This document shows, in pieces, positions 1 through 9,767 of a stretch of 64,000 bases of DNA (position 1 is its first letter; every line of letters begins with the position of its first letter). The translations under genes were made by a program, and so were the position numbers. The notes beneath the pieces are model-generated. The model worked only from the letters and a program-made list of their open reading frames with translations. It ran no database searches and was not told the origin of the DNA. This DNA is from Geobacter sp. FeAm09 (GTDB lineage: Bacteria > Desulfobacterota > Desulfuromonadia > Geobacterales > Pseudopelobacteraceae). The stretch covers positions 754,501 through 818,500 of the forward strand of contig NZ_CP042466.1 of the NCBI RefSeq assembly GCF_008330225.1. Reading direction: 5' to 3'.

Positions 1-503
1 GATTCCACGTTATGCCAGTACCCCTCATCGTCCCTGATGTTCTTGCAGTTGGCGCAGATCGGCAGCAGCCCTTCCAGCCTCGTGATCCGGGACTCCTGGG
101 CCTGGCGGAGCGCCGTGCGGGCCTCGACCCGGTCCGTGGTGTCGATGCAACTGCCGATATACCCGCCAAAGGCGCCGTCGTCGAGATAAAAGGGGGTGCC
201 GCGGTCCAGAATCCAGCGATAGACACCGTCATGCCGCTTGAGGCGGTATTCCATCTCGAAGGCCAGACGCTTGCCGAAATTGTCCAGGTAGATCTCAAGG
301 CAGCGGTCCAGGTCGTCGGGATGGACCCCTTCGGCCCAGCCGTTGCCCTGTTCCTGCGCCATGTCCCTCCCGGTGAATTCGAGCCAGCGCTGGTTGAAGT
401 AGTTGCACAGCCCGTCGGTCCCGGCCCGCCAGATCATGATGGGGGCCCGCTCGACCAGAATCCGGTACTCCTGGGGGGTGATGACGCTTGCGTTCTGTTC
501 CAT
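1..503 (-). CDS. PAS-domain sensory protein, 3' end cut by window edge
   Basis: The visible 167 residues begin at an ATG preceded by GGAGG seven bases upstream. They form one PAS fold (about residues 10-125) with the usual PAC-like ending (YRWILDRGTPFYLDDG). After it comes the segment LLPICANCKNIRDDEGYW, the stereotyped cysteine-containing tail found after PAS domains in many Geobacter proteins. Such tails often end the protein soon afterwards, but an output domain beyond the edge cannot be excluded. The gene starts 27 bases after the stop of the sigma-54 response regulator and is probably the last cistron of that operon. A sensory role is inferred from the fold; the ligand is unknown. Confidence 0.75.
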   Translation of the reverse strand, partial: MEQNASVITPQEYRILVERAPIMIWRAGTDGLCNYFNQRWLEFTGRDMAQEQGNGWAEGVHPDDLDRCLEIYLDNFGKRLAFEMEYRLKRHDGVYRWILDRGTPFYLDDGAFGGYIGSCIDTTDRVEARTALRQAQESRITRLEGLLPICANCKNIRDDEGYWHNVE

Positions 504-529
504 GTGCGAGCCTCCGTCGCCGGGGTGCC

Positions 530-1953
530 TTAGCCGCCCGGTTGCCGCATCTTCAGGCGCTTGGAGAGCGCCGGTTGGGATATGCCCAGAAGCCGTGCGG
601 CCAGGGTCTGGTTGCCGTTGGCCCGGTCCAGCGCCTCCATGACGAGAAAGGCGGCGGCGTCGCTGAACGTGGGCAGTTCGTCGAACCCGGCAAAGGGGTT
701 CTGTCGGGGCTCCGGGGCGACCGCTCCCCCCCGCCCTGTTTCTGGGAGCGCTCCACGGCCCTGATGAACGACTCCATGGAGAGCATCCGGTCCCGGTGTA
801 CGCTGACGGCGTCGTAGACCATGGCCTTGAGTTCCCGCACATTGCCGGGGAAGGTGTAGGTGGCGAGGAACGGGGCCAGCCCCTTGGGAGGGGTCGGCTT
901 CTTTTTGCCCAAGGCCCGGGCCGACTCTTCCAGGAAATGGTCCAGCAGCAGGGGGATGTCCCCGCGCCGTTCCCGCAGCGGCGGCACGTGAAGCTGGTGG
1001 GTCCGCAGCCGGTAGTACAGGTCCCGGCGGAAGGTCCCGGCCGTCTCCTTGGCCGCCAGGTCCTGGTGGGTGGCGACGATGATGCGGGCCTTGAGCCGCT
1101 TCGGCAGGTCGCACCCCAGGGGGAAATACTCCCCCTCCTGGAGCAGCCGCAGCAGTTTCACCTGGGAAGGGATGCTCAGGTCGCCGATCTCGTCCAGGAA
1201 CAGGGTGCCGTCGGCCGCCTCCTCCACCATACCGCGCCGCACCTGCTCGGCGCCGGTGAAGGCTCCCCGCACGTGGCCGAACAGGGTGTCGGCGAAAACC
1301 GTGTCGTCCAGCCCGGCCACGTTCACCGTCACCAGCTTGCCCCGGCAGCCGCTCAAGGCGTGGACGGCCCGGGCGACCAGTTCCTTGCCCGCGCCGCTCT
1401 CGCCGGTGATCAGGAGCGGCTGGGGGCTTTTGGCCACCGCCTCGGCATAGGTGAAGACCGCCTGCATCCCCCGGTCGTTGGTGACGATGGCGCTGAAGGC
1501 CTCGGGGTGCCGGACCTCGGGAGAGCCGAAACGGCTGGCCATCTCCCGGTGGTCCCGCTGCAACTCCTGCATGCGCACCGCCCGAAGCACGCCGTTTACC
1601 ATGCGGTCCTCGTCGTCGGTCTTGACGAAATAATCGAACGCCCCCCGCCGCATGCAATTGACGGCGGTCTCCACCTGGTTCAGGCCGCTGATGACGATGG
1701 AGGCGATCTCCGGGTGCCGCTCGGCGATCTGCTCCAGAAGCTCATCCCCCGACAGGTGCGGCATGGTAAGATCCAGCAGCACCAGGCCGATCCGCCCCTG
1801 GTCCAGGATGGCCATGACCTGGCGGCTGTCGTTGCAGGTGGCGATGTTGGTGATGCCGGCGCAGGTCTCCAGGGTCAGGGAGAGGGAACTGAGCCAATCA
1901 GGCTCGTCGTCCACCAGGAGGATGCCGAAATCGGGATAGAGGGGCTCGCTCAC
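530..1953 (-). CDS. Sigma-54-dependent response regulator (NtrC family), frameshifted near the 3' end
   Basis: An N-terminal receiver domain (phosphoacceptor Asp in LVLLDLTMPH, about residue 61) is followed by an AAA+ sigma-54 activator domain with Walker A GESGAGKE, the GAFTGA loop and Walker B TLFLDEIGDL. The start is a GTG overlapping the kinase stop, with AAGGAG eight bases upstream. The frame is lost at a run of seven C (726-732; G on the coding strand). One added G joins it to the downstream frame, which encodes a normal Fis-type helix-turn-helix ending LGISQPALSKRLK and a stop at 530; the corrected protein is 474 residues. It should activate a sigma-54 promoter in response to the adjacent kinase. 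The break is probably a homopolymer miscount, although slippage cannot be excluded. Confidence 0.85.
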
Positions 1954-3737
1954 AGGGTTTGCTCCTTCCGGTACTCGGGCAGGGAGAGGGTTACGGTAGT
2001 TCCGCTGCCCGGGGTCGAATCGAACTCCAGGGTGCCGCCGTGTTCCTTGACGATCCCGGCCGATACGGAGAGGCCGAGGCCGGTCCCCCCCATGTCCCGC
2101 TTGGTGGTGAAGAACGGGTCGGTCAGGCGCGGCAGGTTCTCGGGAGAGATCCCGCTCCCCTCGTCATGCAGGCGGAGCATCACCATGCCGCGGGCCGCGT
2201 CATGGAGGGTGGCGAGCTCGATGCCCCGCCCGGGGTCCGGCAGCGCCTGGCAGGCGTTGATGATCAGGTTCACCAGCACCTGCTCGATGCGCTGGGCATT
2301 GCCCCGGATCGCGGGGAGCCTCTCGGCGTACCTGGCGCCGAACCGGCTGGTCGCCTTGCGGATGGAGGGTTCCACCAGCCGCACGGCGGCCTGGGCCACG
2401 GCGTTGAGGTCGATGGTGTCGTTGAAGGCGGTGTCGTCGCGCCGGGCAAAGTCCTTCAGGTCGTCCACGATCCGCTTGATGCGCTTGCCCGCGTCCTGGA
2501 GCTTTTCCAGGCTGCGGGGCATCTCCTCCCGCATGCGCGAATAGGGGAGCCCGCCGCAGGTGAAATTGCCGTTCTCCTGGTAGTACCGTTCCAGCACCTT
2601 GGAGGCGTCCTTGAAAAACCGCCGGAGGATCGGCACCTCCAGCAGGATCAGGCCGGTGGGGTTGTTGATCTCGTGCGCCACGCCGGAGACCAGGACCCCC
2701 AGGGCGGCCATCTTGTCCGCCTGGACCAGTTGCTGCTGGTTGAGACGCAACTCCTCCTCGGCATGGCGCCGCTCGGCGATCTCCCGGGTCAGGTCGGCGG
2801 TGCGCAGGGCCACCTGGCGGTGCAGGGTGCGGGACCAGAGGGCGAAACCGCCCAAGAGGAGCACCAGCGGAATCCCCACGATGGCGGCGTACCGGGTGAC
2901 GGTGGCCCACTCCACCCGGTTGGGTTCCAGCACGCCGAGCCACTTTTCATAGATTGCCTGGTATTGCCCGGTCTTCCTGAGGATGGCCAGCCCTTCGTTG
3001 AAGCGGGAGATCAGTTCCGCATTGCCCCGGTCCACGGCGTAGCAGTAACGGTGGGTGGCCACGTTGCGGACCACCGGAATCAGGTTGGTCAACTTCAGCT
3101 CGCGGATGATGTACATCCCCGGCACGATGGCGACGATGGCGTAATCGGTCTTGCCCGCGGCCAGAAGGCGCAGGGCGTCGGCCGGCGTGGCGGTCAGGAT
3201 CAGCTTGCCGCTGAACCCCTTGCGCACCAGGTAGTCATGCATGATGCCGCCCCGGTGCACCGCCACCTCCTTCCCTTCGATCTCGTCGAGGGAGTTGATC
3301 ATGGGGGATTCCCGGCGGGCGAATACGGCGTGGTTCACGATGGTATGGGGGAGGGAGAAATCCACCTCCCGGGAACGCTCCTCCGAGTAGGACATCCCCT
3401 GGAGCACGTCCACCCGGCCGGTCTGGAGGGCGTCGCGCATCTCCGACCAGCCGCCGAGGCGGAACTCGACCTTCATCCCCATGACGTCGGCGATGGCGCG
3501 GGTCAGCTCCACGTTGTAGCCCGAGGGCTGGCCGTTCTTGTCGATGAACTCGTAGGGAGGGTACTCCCGGTCCCCGCCGACGATGATCACCTTGTGGGGG
3601 TTGGCCTGGAGGGTTTCGGCCAGGGCGGCGCCGGAAAGCAGGCAGGCGGCGAGTGCTGCGGCCATGAGGAACAGGGCGCCAAGCCGGTGCGGGGCGGGCA
3701 TGCGGTTGCGCAATGGCACTTTTTTTCCCAAGGTCAC
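1950..3737 (-). CDS. Sensor histidine kinase with periplasmic solute-binding (SBP_bac_3) input domain
   Basis: A 595-residue protein: signal sequence, a family 3 solute-binding domain (about 45-270, resembling polar amino-acid binding proteins), one membrane segment near residue 285 (IVGIPLVLLLGGFALW), a short coiled coil, then a histidine kinase core with the H-box GVAHEINNPTGL and ATP-binding motif GTGLGLSVSAG. The chosen GTG start has GGAG eight bases upstream, inside the end of the PilZ gene; an ATG at 3701 is the alternative. It lies directly upstream of, and overlaps by four bases, the sigma-54 response regulator, its likely partner. The input is probably a small amphipathic solute sensed in the periplasm; which one cannot be told. 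Confidence 0.9.
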   Translation of the reverse strand: MTLGKKVPLRNRMPAPHRLGALFLMAAALAACLLSGAALAETLQANPHKVIIVGGDREYPPYEFIDKNGQPSGYNVELTRAIADVMGMKVEFRLGGWSEMRDALQTGRVDVLQGMSYSEERSREVDFSLPHTIVNHAVFARRESPMINSLDEIEGKEVAVHRGGIMHDYLVRKGFSGKLILTATPADALRLLAAGKTDYAIVAIVPGMYIIRELKLTNLIPVVRNVATHRYCYAVDRGNAELISRFNEGLAILRKTGQYQAIYEKWLGVLEPNRVEWATVTRYAAIVGIPLVLLLGGFALWSRTLHRQVALRTADLTREIAERRHAEEELRLNQQQLVQADKMAALGVLVSGVAHEINNPTGLILLEVPILRRFFKDASKVLERYYQENGNFTCGGLPYSRMREEMPRSLEKLQDAGKRIKRIVDDLKDFARRDDTAFNDTIDLNAVAQAAVRLVEPSIRKATSRFGARYAERLPAIRGNAQRIEQVLVNLIINACQALPDPGRGIELATLHDAARGMVMLRLHDEGSGISPENLPRLTDPFFTTKRDMGGTGLGLSVSAGIVKEHGGTLEFDSTPGSGTTVTLSLPEYRKEQTL

Positions 3738-3741
3738 GTTG

Positions 3742-4140
3742 CTATCTCCAGCGGCTCCGGTCCGTGTTGATCCCCAGGCGGGCGTACAGGCGGGAGGAAT
3801 CCCGGCCGGTCGCCGTCTCTTCCCGGGCCGCCCGCTCCACAATGGCCGCCAGGACGGATTCCAGCGCGGCGTCCGATTCGGCAAACCGCAGGCCGATCAG
3901 GCCAAATCCGTTGTGAATGACCTGGGCCGGCACCTGGGCCGGGGGGGCGTCGCCCCCGAGAGGCAGCACCAGCACGCACCGTTCCCCCTGGCGAACCGCT
4001 TCGCAGTCCGCCTCGTCCAGCCCGACCAGCGCCCCGTGCGGGGAAATGTTCTCCACATGGCAGGGGAAACGCTGGTTTTGGTACAAAAGCGCCCCATTGG
4101 CCACAAAAACGATCCGGCGGGACGCTCTCTTTTCACGCAT
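3742..4140 (-). CDS. PilZ domain protein (c-di-GMP binding)
   Basis: A 132-residue single-domain protein. The N-terminal KRASRR supplies the arginines of the PilZ RxxxR motif, and NISPHGALVG matches the D/NxSxxG motif, so c-di-GMP binding is expected from family knowledge. The ATG at 4140 is preferred to one 24 bases upstream because GGAGAGG sits seven bases before it. The stop is four bases before the GTG of the histidine kinase, so the two are translationally linked. This places a second-messenger receptor in the same transcript as a two-component system, perhaps to adjust its output; that link is inference. Confidence 0.8.
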   Translation of the reverse strand: MREKRASRRIVFVANGALLYQNQRFPCHVENISPHGALVGLDEADCEAVRQGERCVLVLPLGGDAPPAQVPAQVIHNGFGLIGLRFAESDAALESVLAAIVERAAREETATGRDSSRLYARLGINTDRSRWR

Positions 4141-4362
4141 AGGACGGCCTCTCCACGGCACCAACTCACAGCGGTCCGGTCATACGGGGATGCAGTTTCT
4201 CACAAAATCCGGACAAGGACAATAAATTGATTATACCACCTTTCCGCCGGTCCGCCATGGCCACCGACGACGCAAAGAACGATGGCCGCCGCACGTACAA
4301 CCTGCTATAGTGTGAGGCAGGGGCTGGAGTGCGGCACCATGGACGACGACAAGGGGGTTGAC

Positions 4363-4707
4363 ATGCTGAGGATGGCGCTGACGGCGGCACTGCTCGTGTC
4401 TTCAAGCGGAGCGTATGCCCTGAACAACAACGACCTGATCCGGTTGAACCAACAGGTGGCCCGGCAGCAGGCGCAGCAGCAGCCGGAGGTGGAGGAGATG
4501 CTCCGGCCGGTGCAGCAGGCGGAATTGCGGCACCGGGACTCCGTGCAGGAGCAGGTGTGGCGTCAGCAGCGGAAGCTGTTCAGCCGGGAGCGCTACCTGC
4601 AGGAGGTGATTCTGGAGCAGCAGCGCCGGAAGGACGCCCGCAGGCTTGGGGAAGACCGGCTGCGGGACCTTCTGATGCAGCGCGAACAGGCCCCCCTGTT
4701 TCCCTGA
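4363..4707 (+). CDS. Small secreted Gln/Arg-rich hypothetical protein
   Basis: A 114-residue protein beginning MLRMALTAALLVSSSGAYA, a clear Sec signal peptide, with AAGGGGG five bases before the ATG. The mature part is strongly charged and Gln-rich (VARQQAQQQPEVEEML) and is predicted to be helical throughout, perhaps a coiled coil. No catalytic or metal-binding motif is visible and the family is not recognised. It stands alone between the PilZ operon, which points away, and the converging HD-GYP gene. The start could be one of two ATGs a little upstream, but only this one places the signal peptide at the N-terminus. A role in the periplasm or envelope is all that can be inferred. Confidence 0.6.
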   Translation: MLRMALTAALLVSSSGAYALNNNDLIRLNQQVARQQAQQQPEVEEMLRPVQQAELRHRDSVQEQVWRQQRKLFSRERYLQEVILEQQRRKDARRLGEDRLRDLLMQREQAPLFP

Positions 4708-4900
4708 CCGCACGGGTTCCTGGGGAATAGAGATCATCGTGCGGGTCTGCCCCGTCCACGATGAAATTCTGCCCGTGACGAACCCGGCCTGGGGGGCACC
4801 AGGTAGACGACCCTGCCGGCGGTGTTTTTAACGCCCTGCCTCCTCTGCGCGTCCTGAAAAAAACTGTGCCAGCGTGCTCCGTCCCGGTGTCGGGCGCCCC

Positions 4901-6915
<2,015 letters not shown>

Positions 6916-6926
6916 GCCGGCCGCGC

Positions 6927-7553
6927 CTAGCGCACAATGACCTCAACGCGCCGGTTTCTGGGTTCAGCAACCCCGTCGGGCGTTGGGATCAGGGGGTTGC
7001 CCTTGCCATGGGAGGAGACGGTCAGACGTTGGGGATCGACCCCCTTCTGGAGCAGCAGACCCCTGATCGCCAGGGCACGTTCGTGGGCAAGCCTGTCGTT
7101 GAGCTGGACCGAGCCGACCGCGTCGGTATGCCCGCTGATGGTGATGCTGATGGCGTTGCGCCGCTTGATGGCGGTGAGGATAGCGGGGATGGCGGCCTGG
7201 GACTCGGCCACCAGGCAGGTCCTGCCCGTTTCGAAAAAGAGGATGAATTTTTCCGAGGGAAGCGGTTCGACCGCCAGCGCCTCGGCGAAGGTGGCGGCAA
7301 GGTAGCCGGGGGTGGCCGCAGCCGGGGACGTGGGCGGATTGGAGCCGGAGACGACGGTCATCTCCTGGGCGCGTTCCAGCAACTGTTTTCCCCCCGCGGT
7401 GGCCACCTCCGCCTTGCCCACATGTCCGTCCGGGTCAGGCATCAGGACGACCGTCCCCCGGGAGGCGCAGCCTCCCCCCAGGGCAAGGAGCGCCGCCGTG
7501 AGCAGGCCTGCCAGGATGGTCGCCGGCCAGGTATGGCCATGGCGGCGCGGCAC
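6927..7553 (-). CDS. OmpA-family peptidoglycan-binding lipoprotein
   Basis: A 208-residue protein with a signal sequence ending in a lipobox (LLALGGGC), so it is probably anchored by a lipidated cysteine. The C-terminal half is an OmpA-like peptidoglycan-binding domain: ISGHTDAVGSVQLNDRLAHERA and SSHGKGNPLIPTPDGVAEPRNRRVEV contain the conserved Asp/Arg and NRRVE elements. No ATG fits; the GTG at 7553 overlaps the FecR stop (TAGTG), implying translational coupling. It probably tethers or senses the cell wall together with the FecR and CHASE2 proteins encoded on either side. Confidence 0.85.
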   Translation of the reverse strand: MPRRHGHTWPATILAGLLTAALLALGGGCASRGTVVLMPDPDGHVGKAEVATAGGKQLLERAQEMTVVSGSNPPTSPAAATPGYLAATFAEALAVEPLPSEKFILFFETGRTCLVAESQAAIPAILTAIKRRNAISITISGHTDAVGSVQLNDRLAHERALAIRGLLLQKGVDPQRLTVSSHGKGNPLIPTPDGVAEPRNRRVEVIVR

Positions 7554-7995
7554 TATTCCTGAACCTCGACCAACAGCCTGGTCCCCCGAACGGCAATGGT
7601 CGCCTCGGGGATTTCCAGCCGGATGGCGTTGGGGGCCAGTTTCGCCATGAGCCCGGAGAGATAGACAAAGGTGCCCTTGGCCATGCGCACCAGGAACGTG
7701 AATTTGCCCTCTTTGGGGTCGAAGACGTACTCCTTCAGGGAAAGTTCGCTGTTGGGGCCCAGGGACAGCGTCGTGTCGTCCGCCAGGACAATGCCCAAAG
7801 AGCCGTCCTTTGCGGTTCTGACCACATCGCCCCGATACACCGCCCCCCGACTGCGGCAGGCTGGGCAAGGTTGCCCCGGAGGAAAGATGCGGATCCCTTG
7901 AGGGTTTGAACATGGCCGATCACATCCGTCTGTGTGGCAAAGGCCGACGAGGCGGCGAATATGAGGAGGAGAAGTCCGAAGAACGGCATTTTCAT
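7553..7995 (-). CDS. FecR-domain periplasmic protein, frameshifted
   Basis: A 147-residue protein if one G is restored. The N-terminal frame encodes a signal peptide (MKMPFFGLLLLIFAASSAFA) and TDVIGHVQTLKGSASFLRG. The frame is lost at the run of six C at 7843-7848; adding one G on the coding strand continues into AVYRGDVVRTAKDGSLGI and the FecR signature (LEIPEATIAVRGTRLLVEV). AGGGAG lies six bases before the ATG. FecR domains of this stand-alone, secreted type occur beside CHASE2 and OmpA genes in many proteobacteria, and their biochemical role is not established. It is the first gene of a three-gene minus-strand operon, divergent from a riboswitch-controlled outer-membrane protein. Confidence 0.8.
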
Positions 7996-8098
7996 TGTGC
8001 GTCTCCCTTTTCCGCAGTAATTCGGTCTGTTAACGACAGTACCATTATAAACAAAGATTCGTCAAAAGAGGGACAAAAAAAGAACGTGCCCCCGGCCA

Positions 8099-8128
8099 TT
8101 GACATTCGGCGTTTCATGTGCATAAAAT
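8099..8128 (+). promoter_or_regulatory. Sigma-70-type promoter for the riboswitch-outer-membrane protein transcript
   Basis: TTGACA at 8099-8104 and TAAAAT at 8123-8128 are separated by 18 bases. The predicted start near 8135 would place the riboswitch about 25 bases into the transcript. No experimental support. Confidence 0.6.
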
Positions 8129-8140
8129 AACCCCTATCGA

Positions 8141-8155
8141 ACATAAGCGTTATGT
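8141..8155. promoter_or_regulatory. 15-bp perfect inverted repeat at the start of the riboswitch transcript
   Basis: ACATAAGCGTTATGT has two 6-base arms around GCG. It falls just after the predicted transcription start and just before the aptamer, a position suited to a repressor operator or to a small 5' hairpin. The similar half-site ATAAC also occurs upstream of dcuB, but the arms differ enough that a common regulator is not claimed. Confidence 0.45.
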
Positions 8156-8161
8156 GGTAGT

Positions 8162-8241
8162 CGATAATACTCAACCATCCGCGAGGATGGGGCGGAAAGC
8201 CTACAGGGTCTCACCGAGACAGCCGGGTTGCCGAAATATCA
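8162..8241 (+). promoter_or_regulatory. GEMM-I riboswitch, probable GEMM-Ib (3',3'-cGAMP) subtype, copy 1
   Basis: The aptamer shows all GEMM-I elements in order: a hairpin CCATCC-GCGA-GGATGG with a GNRA tetraloop, the conserved GGCGGAAAGCC junction, a second hairpin around GGGTCTC-ACC-GAGAC, and the closing GCCGGGTTGCCGAA. It closely resembles the Geobacter RNAs shown to bind cyclic AMP-GMP. It has AATAC at the place where Vc2-type c-di-GMP aptamers carry the ligand-contacting G20, and the A there is the published selectivity signature. It is identical over 80 bases to copy 3 at 23108. The subtype assignment rests on remembered alignments. Downstream lies an intrinsic terminator and the beta-barrel gene. 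Confidence 0.88.
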
Positions 8242-8266
8242 TGGATATCCGGCAAGCCGGTTTTTT
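8223..8266 (+). terminator. Riboswitch expression platform: intrinsic terminator
   Basis: The 3' strand of the aptamer (CCGGGTTGCCG) can pair with CGGCAAGCCGG, with a single mismatch, followed by six T. Because the terminator uses bases needed for the folded aptamer, ligand binding should prevent termination, making this an ON switch. Confidence 0.8.
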
Positions 8267-8334
8267 CATTTCATCCCGACCCGTTGCCCACGGCAAGTGA
8301 TGGACAAAAACACTATTCCCTAAAGGAGACCATC

Positions 8335-8937
8335 ATGAAGAAGACCATCTATTCCTGCTGTTTGGCCTTGTCGCTATTTCTGGCCGTCAACCCCGCCATG
8401 GCGGGCGATATCAAGGGTAGGCTCGGCGTCACCGGCAGACTCGGCTTTCTGGTCCCGGCCGACAGCGAGCTGTCGGGGCGCAACGCCAGCACCGACACCG
8501 CTTTCGTCGGGGGCGGCGGCTTTATCTACGGCATAACCAACAACATCGCGGCGGAGCTCGACATCACCCATACCGACTACGATGTCCACGGCTTCGGTGA
8601 AGGCGGCAACGCCGAAACCACCAATTTCTCCCTGGGCGCCCAGTACCGTTTCGACGTTACGGTCCCCCAACTGACCCCCTATGTGGGCGCCGGCCTGGAT
8701 ATCCTGATCAACGATTTCAGCTACTCCGACGGGACCAAGACCGACGTGGACAACACCGTGGGTGTCCATGTCAGCGGCGGCGTCGACTATTTCGTAGCCA
8801 AACAGGTTGCCCTGAACGCCCAGCTCAAGGCGGTCCTGAGCCCCAACGCCGACATCAACTATCTGGGAAGGAAAGCCGGCAACATAGACCCCATGAGCAT
8901 CTCCACGACCTTTGGCGTGCGATACTTCTTCAACTAG
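8335..8937 (+). CDS. Outer-membrane beta-barrel protein (OmpA/opacity-like, 8-stranded type)
   Basis: A 200-residue protein with a signal peptide (MKKTIYSCCLALSLFLAV, cleavage after AMA) and alternating hydrophobic/glycine-rich strands. It ends in a terminal phenylalanine-type C-terminus (FGVRYFFN), typical of small outer-membrane barrels. AAAGGAG precedes the ATG by six bases. Motifs such as GGGFIYGITNNIAAELDITH resemble OmpW/opacity-type porin-like proteins; the exact family is unclear. Transcription passes through a probable cGAMP riboswitch, so surface composition appears to be tied to second-messenger level. A strong terminator follows 20 bases after the stop, making the gene monocistronic. 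Confidence 0.85.
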   Translation: MKKTIYSCCLALSLFLAVNPAMAGDIKGRLGVTGRLGFLVPADSELSGRNASTDTAFVGGGGFIYGITNNIAAELDITHTDYDVHGFGEGGNAETTNFSLGAQYRFDVTVPQLTPYVGAGLDILINDFSYSDGTKTDVDNTVGVHVSGGVDYFVAKQVALNAQLKAVLSPNADINYLGRKAGNIDPMSISTTFGVRYFFN

Positions 8938-8957
8938 ACGAAACTGTGGCCCCGAAT

Positions 8958-8993
8958 AAAGAAACCCCCGCCGTGCCCGGTGGGGGTTTCTTT
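8958..8993 (+). terminator. Intrinsic terminator after the beta-barrel gene
   Basis: An almost perfect inverted repeat, AAAGAAACCCCCGCC / GGTGGGGGTTTCTTT, with loop GTGCCC. It is symmetrical enough to work from both sides, and the minus-strand lipoprotein gene ends at 9019. Confidence 0.8.
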
Positions 8994-9018
8994 GTAACAG
9001 CGGAAGGACCGGCCCCGC

Positions 9019-9552
9019 TCAGCGCCGGATCGTGTCCCCACCCAGCAGCAGGCTGTACTGCAGATAGGCCTTCAGGCGCTCCGGCGTATTGACCGTCTGG
9101 GCATAGATGAGCCGCTCCATCTCAGTGGCCTCGCTCTGTTGGAGGCCCCGGACGATCTTGAGCATCATGGCGGCGTCCCGGTAAGACTGATCCAGCCCCT
9201 TCGCCTCCTCCGCAGTCCTGGGCGGGGCGGCCATCACATCCTGCATGGCCTTGGCCATGGTCATGAGGATGGTGCGTTTCACGTTCGTCGTATAATTGGC
9301 ATAGATCCAGATATGCACGTCGTCGCGGATACCGCTGCCGGCGGTATCGATCCCCGCCAGGGTGGCGTTGTTGGCCGCCGCGTCCGGCACGGGCGGCAGG
9401 TGGGGGTTCATCTCCGCCACCGTGGGGACGACGGGTGCGATCTTTTTTTCAGGCCGGTAGACGAGGTCGCCCATACAGGCGGCGAGACAGCACACAAGCC
9501 CAGCCGATACCATCAGCCCCACCATATGTGCGCTCTTTTCCATAGCCGCCAT
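9019..9552 (-). CDS. Hypothetical lipoprotein with NGIRDDV-type motif
   Basis: A 177-residue protein with a signal sequence and lipobox (VCCLAAC) near residue 26. The mature part contains VPDAAANNATLAGIDTAG followed by SGIRDDVHIWI, a pattern seen in uncharacterised secreted proteins of delta- and gammaproteobacteria in which an acidic, calcium-site-like GxRDD motif precedes a helical domain. The rest is helical with no catalytic residues recognised. GGGGAGC lies before the first ATG; two internal ATGs are possible starts. It converges on the beta-barrel gene across a shared terminator. Function unknown. Confidence 0.6.
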   Translation of the reverse strand: MAAMEKSAHMVGLMVSAGLVCCLAACMGDLVYRPEKKIAPVVPTVAEMNPHLPPVPDAAANNATLAGIDTAGSGIRDDVHIWIYANYTTNVKRTILMTMAKAMQDVMAAPPRTAEEAKGLDQSYRDAAMMLKIVRGLQQSEATEMERLIYAQTVNTPERLKAYLQYSLLLGGDTIRR

Positions 9553-9767
9553 CTCTGCTCCCCGTCCGCAGGTTTACGTCAATTTGCCTGTTATTAATGC
9601 ATGCCGCCCTTTCCCCCTCGGCTGAAAGCCGGCGAAGTATTTTGCATCACCTCCGGGATCGTTGCAAGGGCAAACATGGGGCGTACCCAAAAGGCGGCCC
9701 CTTTTGCGTGCCCCCTTGACCGCAGGAGCGGGTTTGGACGAAAATGAGGGCACGAGGAGAACATGCG

